46,782 bases of DNA from an uncultured Clostridia bacterium (GTDB taxonomy: Bacteria; Bacillota; Clostridia; Oscillospirales; Acutalibacteraceae). Made by a program: the position numbers and the translations under genes. Below the pieces are notes generated by a model. The model searched no databases. It was not told where the DNA came from and saw only the letters and a program-made list of their open reading frames with translations. The stretch's first letter is position 1. The number at the start of each line of letters is the position of its first letter. The DNA lies in assembly GCA_930990065.1 (NCBI GenBank), contig CAKNOA010000015.1, positions 1 through 46,782 of the forward strand, given 5' to 3'. Shown here piece by piece: positions 32,720 to 40,597 of the stretch.

Positions 32720-33331
32720 TTGGCTGGGTTTGTCATAGGCATTGCCGGGGGGTCCGGTAGCGGCAAAAGCACGCTAACAGGCCGCCTGCAGCAGGCGTTC
32801 CCGGGGCAGGTGGCTATCCTGCGGCTGGACGATTACTATAAAAGCCTGAGCCATTTGCCACTAGCGGAGCGGGCCCGGGTGAATTTTGACCATCCGGATG
32901 CCCTGGATAGCGCGCTGTTTGCCCGGCATCTTATGCAGTTGCGGCAGGGGCAGGCCGTGCAGACGCCCTTCTATGATTTTGCCTTGCATGACCGGAAACA
33001 GGAAACCGGTACGGTCTTTCCCGCCCCGGTCATCCTTGCCGAAGGGACGCTGCTGTTTGCGTGCCCGGAACTAAAAAATGCGTTTGACTACCGGGTATTT
33101 GTGGAAACACCGGATCACGTGCGGCTGCAGCGGCGGCTGAAAAGGGATGTACAGCAGCGCGGCCGTACCAGGGAGAGCGTGTGGCGGCAATATTTTGACA
33201 CGGTGCAGCCCATGTTCGAAATTTTTGTCCGTCCCCATAAGGACCAGTGCGACCTGCTTTACCCCGGGGAAGGCGATTCGGAAGGGCCATTCCAGGTGCT
33301 GTGCTGGGTGATTGTATCCCATCAAAACTAA
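32720..33331 (+). CDS. Uridine kinase-like P-loop kinase
   Basis: A 203-residue nucleoside kinase of the uridine kinase/phosphoribulokinase family. The P-loop is GGSGSGKST (residues 10-18). DDYYKSL and FDHPDALD, then PFYDF and ILAEGTLLF, are the substrate-binding and Walker B regions of Udk, which phosphorylates uridine and cytidine. I chose TTG 32720 because AAGGGGG lies six to seven bases upstream; ATG 32714 is in frame but too close to that site. It follows sbcC by 19 bases and is probably in the same transcript. The C-terminal lid differs from Escherichia coli Udk, so another related substrate is possible. Confidence 0.82.
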   Translation: MAGFVIGIAGGSGSGKSTLTGRLQQAFPGQVAILRLDDYYKSLSHLPLAERARVNFDHPDALDSALFARHLMQLRQGQAVQTPFYDFALHDRKQETGTVFPAPVILAEGTLLFACPELKNAFDYRVFVETPDHVRLQRRLKRDVQQRGRTRESVWRQYFDTVQPMFEIFVRPHKDQCDLLYPGEGDSEGPFQVLCWVIVSHQN

Positions 33332-33378
33332 ATCCGGCCCGAAAAAGCAGAGCATCTTTTTCGGGCCGGATTTTCTTC
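33330..33378 (+). terminator. Intrinsic terminator of the sbcDC operon
   Basis: A 17-bp stem (33330-33346 with 33357-33373) around a 10-base loop, beginning within the stop codon. The T-rich tail follows. Confidence 0.92.
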
Positions 33379-33393
33379 TTAAAAATTCTTAAA
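33376..33393 (+). promoter_or_regulatory. Direct repeat TTCTTAAA, possible response-regulator box
   Basis: TTCTTAAA occurs at 33376-33383 and again at 33386-33393, a 10-base period that places both on one face of the helix. It lies 80-100 bases before an OmpR-type regulator gene; that family binds such repeats. Autoregulation is a possibility only. Confidence 0.45.
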
Positions 33394-33431
33394 TTTTCCT
33401 GCTTTCCGGTTCGCTTTTTGACAGGATCGTT

Positions 33432-33437
33432 TATAAT
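33432..33437 (+). promoter_or_regulatory. -10 box of the two-component operon
   Basis: TATAAT with no good -35 at 16-18 bases; a TTGACA at 33418-33423 is only 8 bases away and cannot pair with it. A promoter lacking a -35 fits activation by an upstream-bound regulator. Confidence 0.5.
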
Positions 33438-33472
33438 ACAATCAGATTCGTATGTGAAAAGGAGGCGTATGC

Positions 33473-34156
33473 ATGCCTTACCGGATTCTGGTGGTAGACG
33501 ATGAACCGGATATTCGTGAAATCGTGTCCATTCTGCTGCAAAAAAACGGGTACGAAACCCGGTTGGCACAAAACGGCGGCGAGGCCGTCCGGCTAGCTAG
33601 GCAGGAGGGACCTTTTGATTTAGTGATTATGGATATTATGATGCCCGAAATGGACGGGTTGGGAGCCTGCCGGGCGATTCGGTCCTTTAGTCTGGTGCCC
33701 ATGCTGTTTTTAACGGCCAAAACGCAGGAAAAAGATAAATACCAAGCGTATGCGACCGGTGGCGATGATTATTTGGGCAAACCGTTTTCGCCCAATGAAC
33801 TGCTGATGAGGGTGTCGTCCCTGATCCGCCGGTACCGGGTGTATCAGGGGGAAGGCACCGCGACCGGTGGCGCCGGAATTGAAGTCAATGAGGAAACACG
33901 GCAAGTGCGCAAAAACGGAACGCTTGTCAATATGACCGAAAAGGAATTTGCCATTTTGCAGTTTTTCTTGAATCACAGAGGTCGCCCGGTGGACGTTGCC
34001 ACCCTGTACGAAGGGGTTTGGCACGAAAAATACTTGCCTTCTTCCAACAATACCGTGATGGTGCACATCCTTAACCTGCGGCGCAAATTGGAAGACGACC
34101 CAGCCCAGCCTACTTTTATTCGCACGGTATGGGGAAAGGGGTATCAGATTGATTAA
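33473..34156 (+). CDS. OmpR/PhoB-type response regulator
   Basis: A 227-residue response regulator. The receiver domain has acidic residues D9-D10, phospho-acceptor D54 (VIMDIMMPEMDG), T81 and K103 (GKPF). The C-terminal winged helix (about 130-227) contains LTEKEF-like NMTEKEFAILQFF and the recognition segment NNTVMVHILNLRRKLE, ending VWGKGYQI. ATG 33473 follows AAAAGGAGG at seven bases. It overlaps its sensor kinase gene by eight bases. Resembles VanR/YycF-like Firmicutes regulators; targets unknown. Confidence 0.94.
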   Translation: MPYRILVVDDEPDIREIVSILLQKNGYETRLAQNGGEAVRLARQEGPFDLVIMDIMMPEMDGLGACRAIRSFSLVPMLFLTAKTQEKDKYQAYATGGDDYLGKPFSPNELLMRVSSLIRRYRVYQGEGTATGGAGIEVNEETRQVRKNGTLVNMTEKEFAILQFFLNHRGRPVDVATLYEGVWHEKYLPSSNNTVMVHILNLRRKLEDDPAQPTFIRTVWGKGYQID

Positions 34157-35507
34157 GAAAAACGGGATTTTTTCGCTGAAGGCGAAAATGATCTATGTAC
34201 TTCTTCTGGCGCTGCTTTCCGGCATGCTGGCCTTTCAGGTCGCAGGAACCGTGATGTATGCCTATATCGAGCAAGTGTATCTCAGCGAGGAAGCCTGTGC
34301 CCAGCGGGAAAAAGAGCTGCTGGATAGCTTTGCCGGATATGTCAAAGAAAACGCCGTACAATCGACGGATTCCGAATCTCTCAAACAGTGGTGCCAAGCA
34401 CAAAATGATGTGTATTTGACCATTTACCGGGAAGATAATTCCCTGTATGATGAAGAGGAGTCCATGAGCAGCTTGTTTGAAGACAGCAGTGATAGTAGCG
34501 GGGGCGAATACAGCGATGCGGAATTGCTGGAAGGGGATTTTGATTTTCAGGTGTACCCCATCCATTTTTCCGACGGTGTGTATTCGGTTTCGATCATCGA
34601 TTTTTCGGAAAGCTCGTATTATGATTTGGCAGACTATATTTCCTGGGCCGTGTTTCTGGGAGTGGTGCTGCTCATTGTACTGATCTACACTAGTCGCATT
34701 ACGGCGCGGATTTCCCGGCTGTCCCGTCAAGTGGAAATGATCGAAGATGGCAATTTGGATGCGCCGCTACAGGGAAAAGGGCGGGATGAGTTGTCCCGGT
34801 TGGCCAGCAGCGTAGACAGCATGCGGGATTCCCTGGTGGAACAGCTGCAAAGTGAAAAAAAGGCCTGGCAGACCAACCAGGAACTTATTACATCGATTTC
34901 CCACGATTTGCGCAACCCATTAACGTCGCTGATAGGGTATACCGAATTACTCAATGATGACGGTACGCTGCAAAAAGACGAACAGCGCAAATATCTATCC
35001 ATCTGCCTCGATAAAGCGTATCAATTAAAAGAGCTCACCGACGAACTGTTTGGCTATTTTCTGGTCTTTGGCAACGTCAATACCCGGCAAAATCAGGAAG
35101 AAGTAGATGCCCAAATTTTGCTGGAACAGTTAATCGGTGAGCAGGTGGCACGATTGCGCACTGAAGGATTCTGGATGGAAGAAGAATTGCTCACACAGTC
35201 TTGCCCCATTAAGTTGGATGTGATGCTGTTTAAGCGTATGATCGACAACTTGTTTTCCAATATTGAAAAATATGCCGACCCCCGGCAGGTTGTAAAAGTG
35301 TGGGCACGCCAGGATCACCAGAGCATCCGTCTGCACTTTGAGAACCGGGTGCTGGTACGGAAAAATCCGGTGGAAAGCACAAAAATCGGGGTCAAAACTT
35401 GCCAGAAGATTGCCCAGCTGATGGGGGCGTCGTTTGTATGCGGAGAGGAAAACGGCGTGTACACCACCGATATTGTCATGCAAGCCCAGGCAGCCGAAAT
35501 ATGTTAA
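34149..35507 (+). CDS. Sensor histidine kinase
   Basis: A 452-residue membrane sensor. Transmembrane helices at about 14-38 and 160-182 enclose a 120-residue acidic extracellular domain. HAMP (183-235), HisKA with H252 in SISHDLRNPLTSLIGY, and an ATPase domain with N-box FKRMIDNLFSNIEKYA follow. The expected DxGxG G1 box is missing: the sequence runs LHFENRVLVRKNPVESTKIGVKTCQKI, a shortened ATP lid found in some Firmicutes sensors. Start TTG 34149 lies inside the regulator gene, with AAAGGGG seven bases upstream, so the pair is coupled. Signal unknown. Confidence 0.9.
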   Translation: MIKKNGIFSLKAKMIYVLLLALLSGMLAFQVAGTVMYAYIEQVYLSEEACAQREKELLDSFAGYVKENAVQSTDSESLKQWCQAQNDVYLTIYREDNSLYDEEESMSSLFEDSSDSSGGEYSDAELLEGDFDFQVYPIHFSDGVYSVSIIDFSESSYYDLADYISWAVFLGVVLLIVLIYTSRITARISRLSRQVEMIEDGNLDAPLQGKGRDELSRLASSVDSMRDSLVEQLQSEKKAWQTNQELITSISHDLRNPLTSLIGYTELLNDDGTLQKDEQRKYLSICLDKAYQLKELTDELFGYFLVFGNVNTRQNQEEVDAQILLEQLIGEQVARLRTEGFWMEEELLTQSCPIKLDVMLFKRMIDNLFSNIEKYADPRQVVKVWARQDHQSIRLHFENRVLVRKNPVESTKIGVKTCQKIAQLMGASFVCGEENGVYTTDIVMQAQAAEIC

Positions 35508-35530
35508 AAAAAGTTTCATCACTTTTTTAC
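35507..35530 (+). terminator. Weak A/T hairpin after the sensor kinase gene
   Basis: AAAAAAGT (35507-35514) and ACTTTTTT (35521-35528) pair around a 6-base loop. With only one G-C pair, it is at best a weak terminator. Confidence 0.35.
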
Positions 35531-35551
35531 AGAGATTTTCACAAAGCGTGG

Positions 35552-35557
35552 TATACT
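35552..35557 (+). promoter_or_regulatory. -10 box of trxA
   Basis: TATACT, 45 bases before trxA. The nearest -35-like TTTACA (35526-35531) is 20 bases away, longer than ideal. Confidence 0.45.
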
Positions 35558-35601
35558 AAAAAATGTAAATCCAGAAAGAATCGAAAGGAGTTTGAAAAAC
35601 G

Positions 35602-35913
35602 ATGTCTGTTCTGACGATTACAAAAGAAAATTTTGAAAAAGAAGTGCTGCAAAGCAAGGAACCGGTGCTGCTGGATTTTTGGGCCAGCTGGTGCGGTCCG
35701 TGCCGGATGGTTTCGCCGGTTATCGACGAAATTGCCGGGGAAGTATCCGGAAAAAAAGTGGGGAAAGTAAATGTAGATGAACAGCCCGAACTGGCCGAAC
35801 GGTTTGGCGTCATGAGCATTCCCACGCTGATTGTGATGAAAAATGGCAAAATGGCCAGCCAGGCTGTCGGCGTGCGGCCAAAGAGCGAAATTTTGTCCAT
35901 GTTGGAAGAATAA
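35602..35913 (+). CDS. trxA: Thioredoxin
   Basis: A 103-residue cytosolic disulfide reductase. The active site is W-C31-G-P-C34 in [12 protein letters not shown]; the cis-Pro lies in MSIPTLIV, and the buried Asp is D25. Standard length and fold. AAAGGAG lies 11 bases upstream of ATG 35602. It is a single-gene unit ended by a strong terminator; no thioredoxin reductase gene is in the window. Confidence 0.96.
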   Translation: MSVLTITKENFEKEVLQSKEPVLLDFWASWCGPCRMVSPVIDEIAGEVSGKKVGKVNVDEQPELAERFGVMSIPTLIVMKNGKMASQAVGVRPKSEILSMLEE

Positions 35914-35931
35914 AAAAGGGGAACCCATAAA

Positions 35932-35978
35932 GAAAAAACACCGGAAAATGGTTTTTAGCCGTTTTCCGGTGTTTTTTC
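35932..35978. terminator. Bidirectional intrinsic terminator (trxA / MATE gene)
   Basis: A 20-bp stem (35932-35951 with 35959-35978, one G-T pair) around a 7-base loop, with A/T tracts in both arms. Confidence 0.92.
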
Positions 35979-36010
35979 TGCAAAAAAGTTTTTTAGAAAA
36001 TGATCTTCCT

Positions 36011-37369
36011 TTACTGTGCCAGATCTCCCCCACGCTGTTTTTCCCGGCGCAGCAGTAGCAAAAACCAGCCCACGCACAATAGAATTTGTACGGAGGTAGA
36101 ACAGGGGGTAGCCAGTCCTACCAGGAAGAGGGAAACGGGCTTTAATTGGCTCATAAAGAATGAAACGGGAATGCGGACAAAGAACGCCCCTAAAATGCCC
36201 TGCAGCATCACAAAGCGGGTACTGCCATAGCCGTTAAAATACCCGATAAAGCAAAACAGGAACGAAACCAGCAGTGTATCGATGGCATAGGCTTTTAAGT
36301 ATTCGGCGGCAGCCAAAATGACGGGGTCGTCGTTTGAAAAAATGCGGGCCAGCATATCGCCGTGGAAAAACGACAAATAAGCCAAAAATAGGCTGATCAC
36401 AAAGGAAGAGGCCATGCCGCACACCAGGGAGCGCCGGGCGCGGGCGTGCTGACCGGCTCCCACATTCTGTCCCACAAAGGCCGAAAGCGCCTGGGAAAAG
36501 GCCGACGGTACCAACATGATAAACGCGCACAGTTTTTCGGCCACCCCGACCCCGGCGGATACAATAACGCCCAGGGAATTGACAATGGCCAGGATGACCA
36601 AAAATGAAATGCTCACCAGAAAATCCTGCAACGCGATAGGGGCACCCAGGCGGGCGGTGCGCCCGACCAGTTCCCGGTGGAAGCGGATGTCCGATAAGGC
36701 AAACGGAAACGGCAGCCCGCGCCGCCGGATAATCCATATACACAGAATAACGCTCACGCTCTGGGCCAGTACGGTAGCCAGCGCCGCCCCTCCGGTGGCC
36801 ATGCCGAATACCCCCACAAAGAGTAAATCACCGGCAATATTGAGCATACAGGCGATCAGAACCGCTAAAAGCGGCGTTTTGCTGTCGCCCAGCCCGCGAA
36901 AGATACTGCCCAGCACGTTGTAGGCCACAATAAAAACGGTGCCCGCCGAACAGATGCGTACATATTCCACCGTTTTATCAAAGGCTTCGGCGGGAGCCTG
37001 CATCAAAGAAGCCAGGGGCCCTGCCGCGAGTTCTACCACCAGTGTCAGCACCAGGGCAATCATCCCGAACAGGAAAATCCCGCTGCCGATGACTTTTCCC
37101 GCTTCTTTTTGCCGCCCCTGGCCGATTTTTTGGGCCAGCAGAATGGTGGTCCCCATGGAAAGCCCGGTGATTACGGTTGTCAGCGTTTGCATGATCTGGC
37201 TGCCGGTAGCGACAGCCGACACATCCGCCGACGAATTAAACTGTCCCACAATGAGCAGATCGGCGGCCCCATACATGGCCTGCAGCAGCAGAGCCATTAA
37301 AATGGGCAGGGAAAACCGCAACAGGGGCGAAAGAATTTTCCCCTGGGTAAAGGAATGAACCGTTGCCAT
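36011..37369 (-). CDS. MATE-family multidrug/toxin exporter
   Basis: A 452-residue membrane exporter with the 12-helix layout of MATE proteins (Na+- or H+-coupled). The opening SLPILMALLLQAMYGAADLLIVGQF and the repeat in the second half (IALQDFLVSISFLVILAIVNSLG) are diagnostic. Branch: DinF/MepA-like. ATG 37369 follows GGGAGG at seven bases. The gene has its own promoter and a 110-base leader with an aptamer-like fold and a terminator, so expression is probably switched on by a ligand or event acting on the RNA. If the leader is a guanidine-IV switch, the natural cargo would be guanidinium or related cations; that is inference. Confidence 0.92.
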   Translation of the reverse strand: MATVHSFTQGKILSPLLRFSLPILMALLLQAMYGAADLLIVGQFNSSADVSAVATGSQIMQTLTTVITGLSMGTTILLAQKIGQGRQKEAGKVIGSGIFLFGMIALVLTLVVELAAGPLASLMQAPAEAFDKTVEYVRICSAGTVFIVAYNVLGSIFRGLGDSKTPLLAVLIACMLNIAGDLLFVGVFGMATGGAALATVLAQSVSVILCIWIIRRRGLPFPFALSDIRFHRELVGRTARLGAPIALQDFLVSISFLVILAIVNSLGVIVSAGVGVAEKLCAFIMLVPSAFSQALSAFVGQNVGAGQHARARRSLVCGMASSFVISLFLAYLSFFHGDMLARIFSNDDPVILAAAEYLKAYAIDTLLVSFLFCFIGYFNGYGSTRFVMLQGILGAFFVRIPVSFFMSQLKPVSLFLVGLATPCSTSVQILLCVGWFLLLLRREKQRGGDLAQ

Positions 37370-37398
37370 AAAACATCCTCCCTTATGGTTCCTCTATC

Positions 37399-37446
37399 AA
37401 AAAACCGGATAAAACAGCAGGCTTTTGGCCCGCCATCTTATCCGGT
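37399..37446 (-). terminator. Leader terminator/attenuator before the MATE gene
   Basis: On the minus strand the 5' arm (37446-37428) and 3' arm (37422-37404) pair around a CAAAA loop (37427-37423): nine outer pairs, an internal loop, then six inner pairs, followed by a T-run to 37399. It lies between the MATE promoter and the MATE start, so it must be bypassed for expression. It also ends DUF1846 transcripts. Confidence 0.88.
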
Positions 37447-37481
37447 CCTGCACATACGGTGTGCACACCCTCCGATGGTTC
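37433..37481 (-). promoter_or_regulatory. Candidate riboswitch (guanidine-IV/mepA-like) in the MATE leader
   Basis: The minus-strand leader starts near 37481. CCATC (37478-37474) can pair with GATGG (37437-37433), enclosing a hairpin GCACA-CCGTA-TGTGC (37464-37450). The loop CCG (37459-37457) is complementary to CGG (37444-37442) in the terminator's 5' arm. Either the closing stem or this loop pairing would break the terminator, giving an ON switch. Established knowledge: the mepA motif, a guanidine-IV riboswitch, sits before MATE genes in Clostridia and uses a loop-loop contact that competes with a terminator. Sequence match to its consensus could not be checked here. A leader-peptide mechanism is the alternative (ATG at 37456 opens a 5-codon frame). 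Confidence 0.5.
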
Positions 37482-37487
37482 ACAGAA

Positions 37488-37517
37488 ATTGTAACAGAAA
37501 AAAAGGAAGATTGTCAA
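37488..37517 (-). promoter_or_regulatory. Promoter of the MATE gene and its leader
   Basis: On the minus strand: TTGACA (37517-37512), an 18-base spacer and TACAAT (37493-37488), placed just after the DUF1846 stop codon. Confidence 0.85.
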
Positions 37518-37524
37518 GAAAAAA

Positions 37525-39006
37525 TCAGATAAACAGGCTATTATCCGGGAACACAGGGTCGCATGTCACATGAATCCCCATTTTGCGCAAGGTGCCTTCG
37601 TCACCGGAATACAGAATCTGGGTGGAATGCAGGTCACAGCCCCGCAGTTTGGGCAGCTGTTCCACAGCAAGAGCCGCATTTTTGTCGGATGCCGCGCTGA
37701 TATACAGCGCCGCCAGCACGTCGTCCACTTTCAGTACACTGCTCAAACTGCCCAGCAGATTGATTTTCAGGTCCAGCACCGGTTCCAGTACATCCGGGCT
37801 GATCAGCAGCACCGATTTGGGGATATCCGCCAGTACTTTGATACTGTTGAGCAGCGCGCCGCTGCAGGCGCTCATCAGATGGGTCGCTTTGCCCGTGATC
37901 ACCCGTCCGTCGGGCAATTCCACCGCAGCTGCCGGGGCGCCGGTAGCTTCCCGCTTCCGCCGGGCCGGCAGTACGCTGGGCCGGTCCTCTACTTTCAGCG
38001 AAAGCTGCTGCATGATCAGTTCCAGTTTATCGACGGTTTCCTGTTTTTCTTGCCCTTTACGCAAATCGCACAGTCCACGACAGTAGCGGCGGATGATTTC
38101 CTGGCAGCTGGCCTGGCGGCAGGCATCATCATCGATGATCGCATACCCGGCCATGTTTACGCCCATATCGGTGGGGCTGCAATAGAATTTATCGTTGCCG
38201 GTAATCCGGGTCAAAATGGTGCGCACAATGGGGAACGCTTCCACGTCACGGTTATAATTGATGGCGGTTTTGCCGTACGCTTCCAGATGGAACGGGTCAA
38301 TCATGTTCACGTCCTGCAAATCAGCCGTGGCCGCTTCATACGCCAGGTTGACCGGATGCTTTAACGGCAGGTTCCAAATGGGGAAAGTTTCGTATTTGCC
38401 GTACCCGGCACGTACACCCCGGCGGTATTCGTGATAGACCTGCGATAGGCAAGTCGCCAGTTTCCCGCTGCCCGGGCCCGGCGCCGTGACGACCACCAGC
38501 GGTTTGGTCGTTTCGATGTACGGGTTGGCCCCATACCCGCGGTCACTGACAATAAAGTCCACGTTGGCCGGATATCCGGCAATGGGCCGGTGGATATAGT
38601 GGCGAATCCCCAAAGCCTGCAATCGCTGCACAAACGAATCGGCGGCGGGCTGGCCGGTGTACTGGGTGATGACCACGCTGTTTACATCCAGATCCATCGA
38701 GCGGATCATGTCAATCTGGCGCAATAGGTCCATGTCGTAGCTGATGCCTAAATCGGCGCGGATTTTGGTTTTTTCAATGCTGCCGGCGCTGATGCAGAAC
38801 ACAATTTCCATCTGTTCCCGCAGCTGGCGCAGCAAACGGATTTTGGCGTCCGGTTGGAAACCGGGCAGAACCCGGGACGCATGGTAGTCGTCGAATAGTT
38901 TGCCGCCAAATTCCAGATACAGTTTGCCGTCAAATTGGGAAATGCGTTCTAAAATGTGGGCTTTCTGTTTTTCCATGTACAGGTCATTGTCAAAACCGAT
39001 TTTCAT
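37525..39006 (-). CDS. DUF1846 (UPF0371) family protein
   Basis: A 493-residue protein of the DUF1846 family, common and highly conserved in Firmicutes but without a known reaction. Recognisable blocks are MKIGFDNDLYMEKQKAHILERI at the N-terminus (residues 1-22), KLYLEFGGKLFDDYHASRVLPGF, VVVTAPGPGSGKLATCLSQVYHE (a glycine-rich, P-loop-like segment) and TDMGVNMAGYAI. The known structure of a family member has a nucleotide-binding-like fold with a ring-like assembly, which does not settle function. The ribosome binding site before ATG 39006 is weak (AAAGGCGC, 13 bases away). It is transcribed alone, ending at the terminator in the MATE leader. Confidence 0.9.
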   Translation of the reverse strand: MKIGFDNDLYMEKQKAHILERISQFDGKLYLEFGGKLFDDYHASRVLPGFQPDAKIRLLRQLREQMEIVFCISAGSIEKTKIRADLGISYDMDLLRQIDMIRSMDLDVNSVVITQYTGQPAADSFVQRLQALGIRHYIHRPIAGYPANVDFIVSDRGYGANPYIETTKPLVVVTAPGPGSGKLATCLSQVYHEYRRGVRAGYGKYETFPIWNLPLKHPVNLAYEAATADLQDVNMIDPFHLEAYGKTAINYNRDVEAFPIVRTILTRITGNDKFYCSPTDMGVNMAGYAIIDDDACRQASCQEIIRRYCRGLCDLRKGQEKQETVDKLELIMQQLSLKVEDRPSVLPARRKREATGAPAAAVELPDGRVITGKATHLMSACSGALLNSIKVLADIPKSVLLISPDVLEPVLDLKINLLGSLSSVLKVDDVLAALYISAASDKNAALAVEQLPKLRGCDLHSTQILYSGDEGTLRKMGIHVTCDPVFPDNSLFI

Positions 39007-39060
39007 TCTTTATAACCGCGCCTTTCTGTGTTAAAATCGTTATCATAAACATTTCTCTTA

Positions 39061-39089
39061 ACTCTACCATAAACCGACAAAACCCGCAA
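39061..39089 (-). promoter_or_regulatory. Possible promoter of the DUF1846 gene
   Basis: On the minus strand: TTGCGG (39089-39084), a 17-base spacer and TAGAGT (39066-39061). A moderate match. Confidence 0.5.
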
Positions 39090-39121
39090 CTGTTCCAAAA
39101 AAGTTTTTAAAAAAGGCGCGT

Positions 39122-39150
39122 TTGCTTTTTGACGGGGGCCGTGTTACACT
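39122..39150 (+). promoter_or_regulatory. Promoter of the metallohydrolase gene
   Basis: TTGCTT (39122-39127), a 17-base spacer and TACACT (39145-39150). It shows that the open frame starting at 39122 is too long. Confidence 0.65.
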
Positions 39151-39193
39151 GGAACCGAACAGGTGTTATACCGAGGGGAAGGAGCGAAAAATC

Positions 39194-40075
39194 ATGACAA
39201 AAAACAGAATTTTTTACGGGACCGGTGCGGCCGAGGGGATTCCCGATCCGTTTTGCCGGTGTCCGGTTTGTGAAAATGCCCGAAAGGTAGGGGGCAAGGA
39301 AATCCGCCACCGCACCATGTTCCGCGTGAATGAGGAACTGTGCATCGATCTGGGAGCGGATGCGGCGTCTCAGGCAACGGTGCTGGGAGACCTGATTGGG
39401 TTGCACCACGTATTATATACGCACACCCACGAAGATCACTTTTGCCCAATGATGCTGCAAATGCGGGGCATGGCCACGCACCGGGAGGAAGAGCCCCTAC
39501 ATTTGTATTGGACCGACCGGGCGTATGACATCGTGCCGTTTTTGCGCAACGATACCCCGGTGATCAAAGGGAACACCCGGCAGCTGGAAGAAAAAGGGGT
39601 TATTCAGTTCCATCAGCTCCATTTTGGGCAGGAAACGAATATCGCCGGGTTCCGCGTACTGCCCCTGCGCGGCAACCATATAGGCAGCCTGGGCGAAAAC
39701 AGCGCCAATTACCTGCTGACTGACGCCAACGGGAAAACGCTATATTACGGGCTGGATACCGGTTGGTATTTGCCCGATACCTTCCAGGCACTAAAAGGGC
39801 GGCATTTGGACATCCTGATAACGGAATGCACATTTGGCCTGACGCCGAATATGGACCGGCACCCTGACGGTCACCTGCATGCGTTTGCGCTGGTGGAACT
39901 GCTCAACGTACTGCGGGATCAGGGAACGATTGATGAGACAACCCAGGTCTTTGCCACTCATATTTGTCACTGGACATCCACCCATCAGCAACTGGTGGAG
40001 TATTTTAAAAAGCAGGATCTTTTCTGTCCACTTACGGTGGCTTGGGACGGCATGCAGCTGCCCGAAGATGTGTAA
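39194..40075 (+). CDS. PhnP-like MBL-fold metal-dependent hydrolase
   Basis: A 293-residue metallo-beta-lactamase-fold phosphodiesterase-type enzyme. The metal motif H77-T-H79-E-D81-H82 is complete, and the N-terminal Cys cluster C21-x-C23-x-x-C26 (FCRCPVCENAR) matches the structural zinc site of PhnP. PhnP opens cyclic ribose phosphates in phosphonate use, but no phn genes are nearby, so a different cyclic phosphodiester is likely. ATG 39194 follows GAAGGAG at eight bases. It converges on the BofC-like gene with an 8-base gap and no terminator. Confidence 0.85.
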   Translation: MTKNRIFYGTGAAEGIPDPFCRCPVCENARKVGGKEIRHRTMFRVNEELCIDLGADAASQATVLGDLIGLHHVLYTHTHEDHFCPMMLQMRGMATHREEEPLHLYWTDRAYDIVPFLRNDTPVIKGNTRQLEEKGVIQFHQLHFGQETNIAGFRVLPLRGNHIGSLGENSANYLLTDANGKTLYYGLDTGWYLPDTFQALKGRHLDILITECTFGLTPNMDRHPDGHLHAFALVELLNVLRDQGTIDETTQVFATHICHWTSTHQQLVEYFKKQDLFCPLTVAWDGMQLPEDV

Positions 40076-40083
40076 AAGAAGGG

Positions 40084-40473
40084 TTACGATTCAAAGTCTT
40101 CCAATATATGCAGTAGTTCGGCGCGGGAAGATGCCTTGATCCCTTTTTGCAATAAAAGCCTGTCCGTTTCGGGCAAATCGGCCGCCGAAACAGCTAAAAT
40201 CAGGAAGGGTTCTGTGTCGCCGGGATAAAAAGCGGCCACCTGCCCGCCATATAGGGATACGGTGGCAAAGGTGGCTTCCCCGGCGGCGGAAAGTCCGGCA
40301 TCCGTTTCTTCAGCTTGACTTGAAAGGAAAGATGCGGTAATATTTGACTGAGTATGAAGTTCTTCCGTTTGGCCGCGCGCGCGGCTGGCGGCGATGCAAG
40401 CCGCGATCGAAGCCCCTAAGCATAGCAGGCAGAAAATCAGGGGAAGAACTTCTTTTCGTTTCAGGTGCTTCAT
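40084..40473 (-). CDS. Small membrane-anchored protein with BofC C-terminal-like domain
   Basis: A 129-residue protein. Residues of about 8-33 are a hydrophobic anchor or signal. After a polar linker the last 55 residues (VSLYGGQVAAFYPGD to LLQKGIKASSRAELLHILEDFES) resemble the C-terminal domain of BofC, which in Bacillus subtilis restrains the SpoIVB protease during sporulation. In Clostridia this domain occurs in many small proteins outside sporulation loci, so a sporulation role is not implied. ATG 40473 is preceded by AAAAGGAGGG at six bases; the longer open frame runs back to the divergent PBP gene and is not used. Confidence 0.7.
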   Translation of the reverse strand: MKHLKRKEVLPLIFCLLCLGASIAACIAASRARGQTEELHTQSNITASFLSSQAEETDAGLSAAGEATFATVSLYGGQVAAFYPGDTEPFLILAVSAADLPETDRLLLQKGIKASSRAELLHILEDFES

Positions 40474-40597
40474 AAAATTCCCTCCTTTTGGGTAGTATGA
40501 ACACTGAAAAACAAAAATATGCGCTTTTTCCGGCTTGATAGGGAAGAAGTGAAAAACGGATGGATGTTTAGCATAAGGAAAGAGGTGTGAATCCCGA

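Noticed and set aside
33418-33437. TTGACA and TATAAT before the response regulator taken as one promoter.
   Set aside because: The two hexamers are only 8 bases apart, far too close for RNA polymerase; only the -10 was kept.
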